From the NCBI GenBank assembly GCA_013399855.1, contig VXAY01004755.1, positions 568,546-632,545 on the forward strand: a stretch of 64,000 bases of DNA, given 5' to 3'. The DNA is from Oxyruncus cristatus (lineage: Eukaryota > Chordata > Aves > Passeriformes > Cotingidae). Under the pieces are notes generated by a model, which saw only the letters and a program-made list of their open reading frames with translations, was not told the DNA's origin and made no database searches. Numbering within the stretch: the first letter of the stretch is position 1; each line of letters begins with the position of its first letter. Shown here piece after piece: positions 46,702 to 59,105 of this stretch. The position numbers and the translations under genes were made by a program.

Positions 46702-46764
46702 AGAGCTCGTTTGCTACGAGAAAGGTTCGAGCTCTCCCGTCCTATCGCCCGGAGGAGGACGGGA
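46702..46764. repeat. Two abutting inverted repeats
   Basis: AGAGCTCG (46702-46709) pairs perfectly with CGAGCTCT (46728-46735) across an 18-nt spacer. Starting at the same T, TCCCGTCCT (46735-46743) pairs perfectly with AGGACGGGA (46756-46764) across 12 nt. The surroundings are unusually rich in CpG (cgcccgg, gatcgtcc, aggcgacagg, ctccggtgg). No tRNA or known small RNA could be recognised in the folds. Confidence 0.8.
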
Positions 46765-46929
46765 CATTTAGATCGTCCTCTGAGAGGGCCAGGGAGACCT
46801 TTAAAGAATGACACACGGTTTGGGAGCCCTGAGATTCAAGGCGACAGGTACTCCGGTGGCCTTCTCAACTCTGCTTTCAGTCGGCAAGACAAAACTTCTC
46901 TGCAGACATGAACTATCCCCTGCTCTGAA

Positions 46930-47090
46930 AGGCCTCTCCATAGATCTGTGTCAGCAGTGATTAGCTGTTGCCTGGCACGTCATCCATTTGCCATTTGTTA
47001 GGCCAAACATGCCAACATTGGTAATCTAATCTTTGGCCGGCAACGGCCTCTTCCAGGTTAAACGTATTAGAGGAGCGGAGGGGAGCGGGC
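46930..47090. promoter_or_regulatory. NFI / K50-homeodomain motif block
   Basis: GATTAGC (46959), two GCCAA words (47002-47006 and 47011-47015) facing TTGGCC at 47033, and an overlapping pair of TAATC sites in GTAATCTAATCTTTGG (47021-47036; OTX/PITX-type) fall within 80 bp. They are followed by ggccggcaacggcc with retained CpG. The block is repeat-free and not open for coding. Regulatory function is inferred. Confidence 0.3.
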
Positions 47091-47317
47091 TGCTTTCCCA
47101 GGCTGTGGCCTGCAGCTTTCCACCATGGCCTGACCCCCCTTCCCAACCCCTTCCCCTGGAGATTGCCGGGGTCAGGACCTCCCCAGCATGGAGCTGAGTA
47201 AAACACTAACAGAGAGAGATGAGAGGATATTGGAAACATATTCTCGAGGCCTCAGTGCTTTGGAAATCTGAGAAGAACATGAGGCGTTAAGTTAGAGCTT
47301 TCACTGCTGGGTTGTGT

Positions 47318-47320
<3 letters not shown>

Positions 47321-47358
<38 letters not shown>
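47321..47358. repeat. (TG)19 microsatellite
   Basis: Nineteen uninterrupted TG units, the longest dinucleotide array here, followed by T-rich sequence. Likely polymorphic. Confidence 0.97.
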
Positions 47359-47362
<4 letters not shown>

Positions 47363-47569
47363 TTAAAACATGTTTCAACAAGAATTTGATAAAGATATCA
47401 GAAAGACAAGGTTGAGGGGTTTTAATGCAGCAGCAGCAAAAAACACAGGGCTCTGTTCGTGGGAGAATCAATGTTAGGACACACCTTAACCCACAGGTCA
47501 CGTGTTGGGAAGTGGGATGCTTTGTTTTTTAAGGAAAGATTTTAGGTATATCGAGTACATCTCCTCCAG

Positions 47570-47587
47570 AAAAAAAAAAAAAAAAAA
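47570..47587. repeat. Poly-A tract, 18 bp
   Basis: A pure A18 run without an attached retroelement body. Confidence 0.9.
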
Positions 47588-50500
47588 TCACTTCTATCTG
47601 CCATAAGTTCCAATGTGTTCTGAGCTAAAAGCACTGCTTGTGCCCTGGCAGGAGGGGATGCTCCTGGGAATGCTTAAAAATGAGAATTAATGGTGTGAAA
47701 CCAAGCAAAACAGCCATCAGGATTCTCAAAGAGTCATTTTTTTCCAGAGGTGCCACATACCTGGGTGTGTGAGACCCCTTGGAGCTCTGTCTGAGGTGCA
47801 GGAGCAGACTGAGTTCCCTAATGAGATAATTTCACTAAACCAGGGGTGAGAAACGGGCTAAAGGCTTTAACATAAATGAAGAGGCACAGGAGCAGTACTG
47901 AACCCCAGAGACAGGCTCTGCAGCAGCTCAACAGCAGATTACAGGAGAAAACACTTCTGAAATATTTCCTAGAAAGTTCCCCTGAAAACAGTACTCAGGA
48001 CATTCCATAAGTGACCCAAAATAAGAGACATTTCTCTGGCTTTAGTCCACCCCAGCAGCCAGGATTGTGTTGGTTCCCAAAAAGCTCATGGACACAAGCT
48101 GCCCGTTCTCATTACTATCACTTGCTTTTTTTCTCCAGAGATTAGCTTGGGACACACACATATCCTCCTGACAACATCCATGTTCCCGGGGAAAAATTCC
48201 TACTTACACAGAGAAAGAAAGATAACAAGTGTGCAATGACCATCCTGAATGAAAGGCAATGTACATGATGGGCAGTATTTATTTCAAGTGTCTCAGCACA
48301 AGATACTATTCGTGTGTTGGAATTGGTTGTTTCCTTTGGGGGAAAAAAAAAGTTAATCAAGCTAAAATATTTGTGGTAAAATGCAGCCTGTTCCTGGACC
48401 CTGAGAGTTCCCAGATGCTACTGGTTGCTCCCGTCAGGAAGCCAAGCCCTGCTTTGTAGTTCGCTTGGTGCTAATGTGTATTTTTTATCAGTTATTTCTT
48501 TGGTGCTAATTCATTCAGCTTCAAACAGGCTGCTGACACCAGCCAGTGGGGCGGGAAACAGATCCAAAGGTGGAACCAATCTGGGCAGGGAGAGCGATCA
48601 GGGCAGTGGATTGTGCTGCCAGCTCGGTGCTACGCACACGCAGAACCTGACACCCAAAAGAAGGCATTTAATCCCACTGACGCTGAGTGGAACAGACAGG
48701 ACAGAGCAGCTGCAAGCAAACTTCACTTTCTTTAATCCTGTGTTCCTGCTTAACATCCCCTTTAAGAGCAGAAAGGACTGGGAGAGATGTCTATGATCTG
48801 TCTGAAGAGATGACAGGCAAGGCGGAGGCTTCGGGGGGTTGCCAAAGGACAGTGACTTTGGGCAGTGAAAGACAAGTGCCATCCCTCTCACCAGTTACCC
48901 TTAGCAGAACAGCCCGGTAGCTCAGGCATCCAAAAATCACTGTATAGATTTAATTCCCACTGGTTTGGCCTGCCCTCACAAATATCAGTGTCAGGAGAAC
49001 GAGACTTTTCAAATGAGATCATCCCATGATGCTACACAAAGGAGCCTCTGAGGTTTGCACTTTGTGAGTCAGGCTTAAAAGAAGAAGAAGCCAAACTGTG
49101 TCAAAAAGCACTTTACCACAATTTTTTTTGCCTGCCTCAATTTGACAGTAAAACCTGATGGCTGAAGGACCCAGCAAGTCCAACCAACACAGACACTTCA
49201 CAAGGTGCCCTGAGAAAGGTCCCATTCTCCTCTGGGTGTGACACAAAGCCCTGGGAGCTGCAGGAAGGATCTCAGTTCTGTGGAGAGACTGCAGCAGAGT
49301 CCAGCTGACAGGCTCCAACCCTAAACCCCTCAGGACAGGTCCTTCCTCGGGTCTGGAGTCTGGAAAACACTCTCCTTGTTCACATTCCCTTCAAATGACC
49401 TGCAAGATCTGGCTCCAAAGTTTACCTCTCCCCTAGATTTTATTTCTCCCCCAGAAAGAGAAGTTAAGTGAGTTCAGGAAATGTTTTTTATTTTGGACAT
49501 GGTTCTGTTTCCCCGTTTACTACGTGAATTCTCTGTGCAAAGCCAGAGCTGTATTTATAAATATGTTTTCTTTACTGGATTTGGTGGGATAACTCAACAT
49601 TTCCTGGTCTGGCCCAAGTCCATCCTTCAAGATATCATTTTCCTTGCAGCTCCCCGGGTTTGAGTTTTTCTGCTTTGTTTCTGTTTTCTAACTGACAAGG
49701 GTGAAACACTGAAACCTGAACCAGGCACAAATCTGAGACCCACTGGTGTCAGACAGGTTTGGTATCAGATTTGTACCAAGATTACTGAAATTAGTGTTTA
49801 CCGACTGCTGTGCATTTTGGATCAGGCCCTTGAACTCAGGATGCTTTTTTCCAAAGGAAGCTGTTTGGGGTTCTTTACTGCTGGTAGGAAACAGAAAGGG
49901 AGCTGCAGTGGTGAATTATTGGCATGACATTACTCCTGGGACCCCAAAAAAGAAATCCTATTAAAGAGAGTCCTTGTGATCTCATCGCTGTGTATTTCAT
50001 GACTCTTCAAGAGGCTCTGCTAAAGTCATTCCCAGAAAATTTCCCCTGGAAAGGCTCAGGGGAGAAAGGGCCTGGATCACCAGTTGGTCTGTTTAGCATT
50101 TACTGCCTCTGGAAGCAAGAGGGGGTTTTTTTCCTACAAGCACCACCACTGCCTAAAGAAGGCTGGAGATTCCTGGAGGAAAGGCTGCAAAGGCAGCCAG
50201 GATGCAATATTTCACAGCCTTCTCCTTCTTGGGGAGCCTCGGGTCACTGTGCACCTTCACATATTCCATGTCCACTGCTGACTCTGCCCACTACAAACAA
50301 CTGTGTTTAACACACATACTCAAAAGTCACAGTGTGAACAGGGACACACCCCAGTAAATGCCTGAAATCTTAAATAATCTGAACAATCCCTAAGAAAAGA
50401 GCCATCTCTAAGCTATAGCCAATATTCGTATTTACAGAGGAATCCCAGCACAGTCCATGACAATTAATGCAGAGGTTTTAATAAAGATCTCCTCTCCAAA

Positions 50501-51958
50501 GGGTTCCTTGGATAAGAACTGCTTGGTCCTGCCCTAATCCCTCTGGATGGTCCTGTCCATTCCAGACCCCAGTTACTGATCAAATTAATTCAGCAATTGT
50601 AGGAAATTAATTCTAACAAAGACCTGATCTGGAGTCACTCGTCCTTCCTCACTTCATCATCTTTTCTCACTCCTTTTATCCGTCAGGATAAAACCAGAAT
50701 TTTAAACCCGCTCTTCCTACTACTTGCACAGCCAAATTCAAGTCTGGGGAACTCCCTGATGCTGCAACTGGAAACACTGGGGGGAAGAAAGAACAACCTG
50801 AGCCCTCCCCAGAGCTCCTTTGGAGGCTCCACTTCAGATCCAACACGTGCAATAAAGGATGAGTTGCTGGGTTAGAACCCCCAGATTTAAACAAGTAGCC
50901 AAGGATAAGTCTCAGAGACACAGGAAGACATATCAGGATGAAAAAGGAAAGAGCTTTTCCAAAGCAGTGAGTTCACTTCATCACCAACTGCTGCATCTTG
51001 ATGAGAATACAGCAGAGAAATCTCAGTTTGATCTTTGTATTTGAGCTTTATATTCTATCAGATAAAGAAGAAAAAATGTTTAAAAGTGAAGATTGTTATT
51101 ACATTACATTCTTTATATATAAGCTGCACTACATTTAAGAGCTACACAAAAGCTGCAGCTTTACAGACTGATGCCAGCACAGGGGGGTGGGAGCTTTTTC
51201 ACTTTCACACAGTTACAAGAGGTGAAAGCCCAGAGAAGCGTTTTTGGCTGCTCAGACCTGTTCCATTAGATCTCTGATCCACACAGCTGTAGATGAAGCC
51301 CCCATTGGAAACATCTCCGTTTCTTTGCACATTTAAGAGAACAAGGTACCTGAAATGTTCTGTACAGAACCCTGGACAACGCAACAAAGAAACCTATTCC
51401 TGCCCAAATTTCCTCACCCCTTGGTCCCAGGTGTGGGCTAAGTTGGGATGACCCCTCATAACGGACATATTTTGGGGGTCCTTCATTCCAACCCTTTCCA
51501 CAGGAGCAGTGGTGGTGGAAAGTTCCAAGCCCCACCCTCCTCGAAGCACAAATGCCCCAGATGATGTTCCACTGAAGTGCAAACGAAGCATAAACTGCTC
51601 TTGGGTTTTCTTGGCTCCCTCACCTTGACCTCTCCTGGGGGTCCTTTTCCTCCTGCCACAACCAGAACTCGCTGCCACTGAAATGGTGACACAAGGGATG
51701 CAAAAAGCTGGAAGAACTTGGGAAGAAAAGGAATTAGGCAACAATTTAGTGTCCTCTGTTTTTGGGGTCTTTTTTTTTTTGTCAATACTTAACACAATTA
51801 ATATCAACCCATCAGACATTTTTAACTTCCCTTGAAAATTCCCTCGTCTCTCCAGTTAAGATTCCAGAGCACATGGTGTCTCTGGCAAACACAACCAGTC
51901 TGCCAGGAAAAGAAGGTAACTTTGTATTTCTGATATTTTCAAGACACAAGCAATATAC

Positions 51959-51982
51959 TTTTTTTTTCTTTTTTTTTTCTTT
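51959..51982. repeat. Poly-T tract with single C interruptions
   Basis: T-runs of 9 and 10 split by single C bases, followed by TTTAAATG. Confidence 0.85.
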
Positions 51983-54900
51983 AAATGTAAAACAAACAGA
52001 GAACCCTTAGAGGCTTTCATTATGAAGGAGCAACTGAGGCCAACCTCAAAAACAAACAAACACAAATAAAAATGAAGGGGCAGTCTTTTGCAAGTCATTT
52101 CGACCACAGATCTGCTTCATGGCTGTCTGCACTAAGTCACCACGATAAAACTCCTCTTTTCATGGAATAAGCACCATTTTTCTAGAAACTGACTCAAACT
52201 CTGTCCTGCATTCCAGCTCCATCCCCATCCTCTGCATGGATGAGGCAGCACTGCAGAGAAGGGAGAGAAGTTTTCTTTTCACTTGAAAATCTACCTTTCT
52301 GTGCCATGTAAAATAGATTAGGAAGGAGAAAAACAAGTGTTTCATATTGGGAAATACAAAACAACATATGAAATACACTCAAACCAATAAAATCAGGTCC
52401 ATCTTTAACTGTGAAACTGTTGGCTTCCTAACTGTATCCAGCTCATACTGGATTTTGCCTTGTGGCTGCCATACAGTGTGTGGAGCCCTCCAAGTGCCCC
52501 TCACATAACATGATTTGTGTGAACCATCAGGGTCGGGAAAATTAGGCTTTACCCCTTCCTTGGGATTTTTTTTCCCCTCTTTTCCTCTTTTTTTCTTCAG
52601 AGGAGACAAATTTCTCAGTGCTGCCAGCCTCAGGGGCAAACGTAGGGAGGGAAAAACAGGGGGGAAAAGGTAAGATTACAGTTCACTGGGGTTAGAAAGT
52701 CCCAACAGAGCAAAATATGCTTGGGCTGCTCCATCTGAGCACTGTCTGAAGGGTTTTTCCCTCTGATAATCTGTTCCTTCCGGTGAGAGCGCTCCAAACG
52801 TGAGCTTTGCCTGCAGCTCCCTTCCCATCCCATCAGGAAAGACGATATATCCTAAATGCCTCCTTGATATATGGCAAAGAGCCGCTTCCCATTTCCAACC
52901 GCTGCCTTCACTCCTGCCCATGTGCTGATTGGAACCCCTTCTGAAGGTGATGCACACTTATTTCCCAGGCTGGGCACAAAGCAGGGAAGCTCCCCGGGCT
53001 GAACTTCCTGGGGGATTTAAGAAATGGCTCTAAATTACAGCAGGATGGGGGGACCTTCCCATACAAACCGTTCCCCCAGCCTGGCAGTAAATCACCTGCC
53101 AGACGTCTCTGAGGCAGCTCTGAGGGCAGAGGAAGGTGGGATTACTTACCAGGAGCAAAAGTTACAAAATATGAAGCTGAGAAGTGAGGCAAAGGAGGAT
53201 GAGCAGGGAAACAAATGGGAGATTTCACCCGTACAGAACACCCGTTTGTGAGAATGTCACGGTTTGGGGGGTGCCGGTATTCAGGAGGGAGGGAAGAGCG
53301 AGGAATCCCTCTGCCTTTTTTAGGACAATTTTTAGCAAGGCTGCCTGGTTGTACAGCGATTTGCCTTTCCCTGCTACACCACCTCTCCTAGGAAAACACA
53401 ACCAGATGTAGCATCACTCTTCCTATTTTCGGAGTGTGGAAGGCACAGAGAAGTTTTGTTTCCAACTGTTGCAGTGTAAGGAGCGTGATGCTCTGGGGAT
53501 TATTTCAGCACAGTTTAGACTCATTACTCCTGTAAATTTTTTTTTACAGCATTGCAGGGATTTTCCCGAACTCCCAGTGCTTAGACTGACGCCATGATCC
53601 TCTATCCAAAGAGAGGGAGCTGATGGGACATTTATTCCATCTTCGTATCACCTTGAATCTCAGCCTGACACTATCGAGGTGCAGAAAGTCTCTTGTTTTC
53701 TGGAAGAAAACATCCCTAAGAGCTCCCAGTCTGAGATTCACTTCTGGAATGAGCCTGGAGCGAGGAGCAAGGTCATCCCTGTGAAGGAGACCAAGCCAAG
53801 CACGAACCAAGACACCAGACTCGACCCCGCGGATGTGACGAATGTGAACCCAAACACTGTTTCATTTCTGCTTCACATCCTTTCTTCTTCCAGCGACTCC
53901 TGCTCACAGCTGGTCTTATTAGAAACAGTCAAGAGGTTTAATTTAAAAGAATATATATACCTTGAAAAAGGCACTGCTTTTCTTTCTTTGTTTCCTTCAC
54001 GTAACGTTCATGCCTTAAAAGATTAGGATCGGAATTCTCATGGTCACTTCCATCCAATTCCAATTAAAACATCATTAAAAAGAGTTCATTTTGTCATTTG
54101 CTGTTTTCCTGAGAAGCAAGGGCAACACAGTTTGGCTCACAACACACATCCAATATCCATATTTGCACAAGAAATACAATCCATCCTTCCTGACCTGTAA
54201 TAATTTTGCAATATTGCAAATATTGAAATACTTTACAATTAGGGAACACCATCCATTTGCTAATTTATTATTTAAAATTAGTCAAGCAATTTTTATAACC
54301 CTTTTCATGACCTCTAGCTAACAAATGACTTGTTACTAACCCTTCAAACTTTCCACACAATTAAAAAATGATTAACAACTGATGAATGGGCTACAATTGA
54401 AGAAATTAGGTTGCAATTAAGAAGACATTTAAATGAATGTTTAAAACTCCTTGGATTATAATTAGAACCAGATCAACTACGAAGGTCACTCTCGAGTGGT
54501 GCTCTCGTGGCATCAGAGACAATTCAGCCAATAAAGCTGAATTTAGTGGTCACTGTTGGCACGGGACTGTGGCTGAAACCCTCCCCAAAGGATTAACCAA
54601 GCCAGAGGCTGAGCTTAAAACTGACCCCAGGCCTCTCAGCCTTTAAGCTGAGTCTTGCCAGTGTGGACTTTGCAGGAGCAAAATAGCTGCGTTTCTCTCT
54701 TGGCGCCGGCTCGGTGTTTCACCCACAAAGGATCAATGAAATACGACGGCGTGGAATGGAAGAGATTCCAGAGTCCATGGATTTCTCCAAGTCACAGTCC
54801 CAGAGCTGTGAGGGAGCGATGGGGCAGAGTGTGACCAACTCCTTCAGCCACTGCAGGGGTGTTTTCAGTCATGGGGACCTTCACCAGTGCAGGGCTGAGA

Positions 54901-56954
54901 GCAAAGGGATTGCACATTAAGTGCTGGTATTGGATTATTATTCTCATCTACTCTGCCAATCTCAGCCCTATTTCAAGGCACTAAGGATTTTCAGCCTTTG
55001 GATACCAATTCAAAATGGCTTCAGGCAGTTTGGAAAAATCTCAGTCAAGAGTTCCTGCTTAACTAATTTTGCACATCAAAAGCTGTCCCTCACTTAAAAA
55101 AAAAATATTTAAATTACCACATTTATTCAGTTTCTCATCCACACATAGAAACTGCTCTAAGTAAAACCAGTAATTGGTAAATTCAAGCCAAGATTCACGT
55201 GACAAACCTTTGGGCTCACACAAGGAACTCACCTTCCCTCACACAAAACCGACAACTAAGAAACACACGAAGATAAAACCAATCATTTTGATTATTTTCT
55301 TTTACAAAAGTGACCAACACTTGTGGATACAGACTGTGGTCTGTGTCTGGCCTTGTGGATGTTCCACCTGGCCCTCTGCCACTGACCAACACTCTGCCTT
55401 TTACTGCTCTCATGTTTCCGTCCTGAGTGCTCCTCCCTTCTCATCCCCAGAAGAAATTATACCACACTTTAAATCAAATTATTACTGCAGAAGGCTTCAC
55501 CTTCTGTGAATCCTCTCCTTTTTTTTCTGCTCAGTTGTGCCTCTCTTTTGCATTTTCCCCAGTTCCCAGCACACAGCCAGGCTCTACCCCCAGCAGGACA
55601 CACAGCTCCGTGTTCCCACTGCAGGATTCATCTCCAAAGGTGTTGTATTGGAGCCCCTGACAGCACCTTTAAGAAGGACTAAAGACTCTGCTGGCCATGC
55701 TGACTCCTCTCCAGCTGGTGTGGGTAGCTCTGCATAGTGAAATACAGCAGCTTCTTAGTGGCTTTCAACCCTAATTTGGGGAAAAACGTTGCCCTCCTCG
55801 CTCACCGTGTCCCATCAGCCCCGTCATCCAAACCCAGCTCCTCACCAGCCATCAAACACCTCAGGAAGGATAATGCAAGTGGAATTTTCTATTAACCAGA
55901 GCTTGTGCTTTCACCTCATTGGCACCTCAGGATCTCCAGACAGGCAGCAAGAGCTGAGGAAATACCACCGGAGCCACCTACCCACAGGCCCTGAGTGACC
56001 AAGAGGTGGGCGAGCAGGGCAGCCCAGGGTTGTCTCTGTAGCTGCCTTTCCAGAGCTTCTGGAAAAGATTTGATCCCTGTAACTCCTTGTAGCTCATTTT
56101 CTGTTTGTTTGTGGGTTTTGTTTGTCCAGGACACAGGCTGAAGGCTCTTTCTTCCATTCAAATCTTGTAAGAATAAAACATTCAATTAGGCTCAGTGACT
56201 ACGCCTGGGAAGAGAGGAGACAAGTGTTAAGGTGGGCAGAATTCCAGACACTTGGTGCCTGTGTTGGAATTGCACACCTGAGGCCTCACCTGACAGGGAA
56301 TGTCTGGGTGTTTTTAAAACTGAGGCCTGAATACACATGTGATGTGTCAAGGGAACCCTTCACCCTCCCCTGCGTGGAGCTGAATTCAGACCTTGCTTTC
56401 AGCACCAACTGCCATCCTCAGGCTTGTTCCACAAAACCGAAGCAACACTCAACTCAGCTGAGGGGCTTTTGCCCTGAACAGGAAGATTTAAAGATTTAAA
56501 ACAATGGGGAAAGTGATATAAAGGAGCTGCAAACCAGACTGAGGTCTGATTTGGGGAAGCTGAGCCTTAAAATGGTTTACAGTGATCTACGAACTACCAC
56601 AAATAGACATTTCCAGGGAAAGTGGAAACTAGTCAGGGCAGGAATAATTACGGATGACTTAATTCGTGTGTTAGAGGAAGAAAAAAGATACTTTGCTGGA
56701 CACAAGGAGATGAGAAACTCTGAAACTCTGTTGTTATCCCAGACCTCTTATAAATAGCATCACCAGCCCTTCTCTTCCCAGAGATTTCAATATTCATCAA
56801 ACTCACTACTAAACTGCAAAGGGTAGCTGGGAAAACAAAACAACGTGACCCTTTGAGACCAAATCCAGTGCTGATGTAAAGCCTGTGGAGTAGCTCCAGC
56901 TTGTACCAGGCCTGGACTGAGCTCCCACCATCCACTGTCCCTTCTGATGTCAAG

Positions 56955-57040
56955 TTGATGGATTACAACTTCCTAATGCAGGACTGATGCATTATGACAT
57001 CCTAATGTTGGGACGATTGATTGTGACTCTTTTTTTAAGT
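56955..57040. repeat. Degenerate 30-bp tandem repeat, about 2.5 copies
   Basis: Unit 1 (56955-56984, ttgatggattacaac then ttcctaatgcaggac) and unit 2 (56985-57014, tgatgcattatgaca then tcctaatgttgggac) share the TGATG.ATTA and TCCTAATG..GGAC words. A partial third unit starts gattgattgtgactc. The divergence indicates an old duplication. Confidence 0.7.
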
Positions 57041-57782
57041 ATGGCTTACTAGGCAATTATTGACACCATCCCTGCATTAGAGCCCTAATTCAGCACAAAC
57101 GGGCTGACAAGGCCAGCGCTGTGGGAAAAGATTAACCTATTCCAAATTTTATAGACCAGGGCGAGACGGGGCTTGTTCTGGGACAGGGCCACCCTCTCAT
57201 TACAGGCCTTCAGAGACAGCAAAAACTAAACAGCTTATGCCACATCTCAAAGAAAATTGCTTTATCCCTTCACCTCTAAGTGGATTCAGACGCTGCCAGT
57301 TGACTTGGGAGTGCTTTGGGGTCAGTGCACACACGCCGGCACACGGAGAGGGGGGAAAAATTCCAAATAAAGGCAAGAGAGAGGTAAAAGGCAGCGCTGT
57401 CAGCTCCTACCCTCCAACATCTGTGAGTAATGGAGGTGAGGAACCAAGGCTGGGAGTGGGGAGGTGAAGGGAGAAAGGGATGGTTGTAACAGTGACAAAC
57501 AAGTCTAAAGGGACTTCTCGGCTCTCAAATGTCACTGGGGGAAGCAGACAGGAGACGGGGGAGGTGAGGAAGAGAGGAGGTCAGGGCTGTAATACCCAGA
57601 GCGAGTGGACAATCAAATGTTTGCAGCTGGGCTAGGAAATGGCAATCCAGTTGCAGAGCACATCTGGCTCCCTCTGTGCGCGCCGTGGGGCCACCTGGTT
57701 TTAATCATGCTGGGATCACCTTTGAAAAACAGAACTTAATCAGAGGCCTAGTCCTAGCAATAGTGTTACATCCAGACTTCTC
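57041..57782. other. Non-genic stretch left of the gap
   Basis: No gene. The part 57235-57350 (gtggattcagacgctgccag, cacacgccggcacacgg) and the part 57600-57760 (gtgcgcgccgtggggcc, ggttttaatcatgctggg) keep CpGs and TAAT words and may be conserved, but show no coding structure. Confidence 0.45.
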
Positions 57783-57804
57783 NNNNNNNNNNNNNNNNNN
57801 NNNN
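57783..57804. other. Assembly gap, 22 N
   Basis: A run of 22 undetermined bases. The right edge begins AAAAGAG and the left edge ends ACTTCTC, so a short low-complexity run may underlie it. The true length may differ from 22. Any frame across it is meaningless. Confidence 1.
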
Positions 57805-58904
57805 AAAAGAGTATTTCGTCTGTGTTTTGCTCCATCAAGCCTGGACCTTTGTCAACAGATTCCTCTTTGTCAGGTTAACAGGAGTCACTTTTGATTTTCT
57901 GCCTCTTTGCACTTGATGCCTGCTTATCTTACACTTCCCTTATTGTTATTTCAACAGGTGATGTGTGTGTGGGTGCTAAAGAGCACAGCAAGTAGAGAAG
58001 AAGCCATTTAAGGAGTCATTGCCTTTCCATCCCACCTCCTCCTACCACAGAAATGGACTTCGGATTAAAAGGCCTGACACCTTTCCTGGATGGTCTTCCA
58101 GAACCCAGCTGAGGGTGCCAGGAGGACAAGTCTCCCTTGGCTCAGCAAAGGCCCAAACAGCATCATCCTTCACCTCAGTGGTCAACACAAAAGTCTGCCC
58201 AATCCACACTTTCCTTCCAACACCGGCTGGTGGCAGATGCTCACATAAAACTCTCCAACACACAGGAACCACCTCACAGGTTTTATCAGTCAAACCTTTA
58301 AAGACTTGGTTTCTCTCCCAAATTAATTAAACTCAATCAATACGTTTTGATTTGAAAAATGGGGGTCCCTTCAAACACAAACCATTCTGTGATTGTAGTA
58401 AAAAAATTAAAAAAAGAGAGAGAAATGCAAAGAAAGATTCCTTGGGCTCACAAATGTTCTCACAAACACAGACCCTCAGTTCAGCTCCTCACAGCCCAGT
58501 CTGTGCTGCGGGAGGAGGATCTCAGTGTGTGTGGAGACACGACCTGACAAGACTTTACACCTTCTGGTAATGCAAAGGAAGCCTCAAACCTTCAGCCCTG
58601 CTTATCAAACCCTTCAAATAACTAACCTTTCTGTTAGAGTTAAGATCAGATCACGGATAATCTTCTGTGCCTGTAGTTCACTTTGTCACAGATACTGGGG
58701 TTGGATTCCCTGCAATGCTTCAGCTACTTCACACTGTTGTCATGCTTCAAACGAGCTTTAAACTCAGTTTAACCACACCGACCACAAGTTGTTTTATATC
58801 TTACTAGAAAAAAGACTTAATTTCCCGTGTAATCTTGTACGGGAGCTCAAATCTGCAACAGCAACAGCGTCAGTATTGTAATATAATCTGGAAGTATTAT
58901 AATA
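57805..58904. other. Non-genic stretch right of the gap
   Basis: No recognised feature. AT-rich toward 58800-58900. Short frames only. Confidence 0.5.
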
Positions 58905-59105
58905 AAAATAAACATAGTCAAAGAGCATTTTACAAATGTTAATTATTACTAGGGGAGAAAATCCTGTCAGACAGGTATGTGATAGTAATAGTTATCTTAT
59001 TTTACAGGCAGAGAAACTGAGCCAGAGATTAAGAAGTTAAGTGACTTGCCCAAGGCCATGAAGAGAAGCAAAGTGAGAACAAGGACTAATAAGCAGGAAT
59101 TCCCA
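58905..59105 (-). mobile_element. MIR core-SINE, antisense, clear copy
   Basis: The complement of MIR is legible for about 200 bp: AAGAGCATTTTACAAATGTT, then TAGTTATCTTATTTTACAGG, CAGAGAAACTGAGCCAGAGA, TTAAGAAGTTAAGTGACTTG, CCCAAGGCCATGAAG and ACTAATAAGCAGGAATTCCC. The uninterrupted 'AAGTGACTTGCCCAAGG' core is diagnostic. It covers the core and 3' part, while the tRNA-related head is lost or decayed. This is one of the best-preserved ancient repeats here. Confidence 0.92.

Larger units (their letters stand above)
47359..56954. other. Long non-genic stretch, poor in repeats
   Basis: About 9.6 kb with no recognised CR1 or gene. It contains A18 at 47570-47587 and T-rich tracts at 51770-51780 and 51959-51982. 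A lone ttttggatcaggcccttgaa near 49820 may be a trace of an old MITE. An AT-rich passage at 54230-54460 (gatgaatgggctacaattga, aattaggttgcaattaagaa) has many TAAT/ATTA cores. The open frame at complement 53544-53810 shows no firm family match. Confidence 0.5.

Noticed and set aside
49800..49850. MITE fragment at ttttggatcaggcccttgaa
   Set aside because: Only about 15 bp resemble the old repeat arm and no opposite arm is found.
53544..53810. Complement frame with a stretch faintly like the CR1 ORF2 C-terminus (LDSVRLRFKVIRRWNKCP)
   Set aside because: Only scattered residues agree and the DNA lacks the conserved CR1 3' blocks, so I do not call it a repeat or gene.
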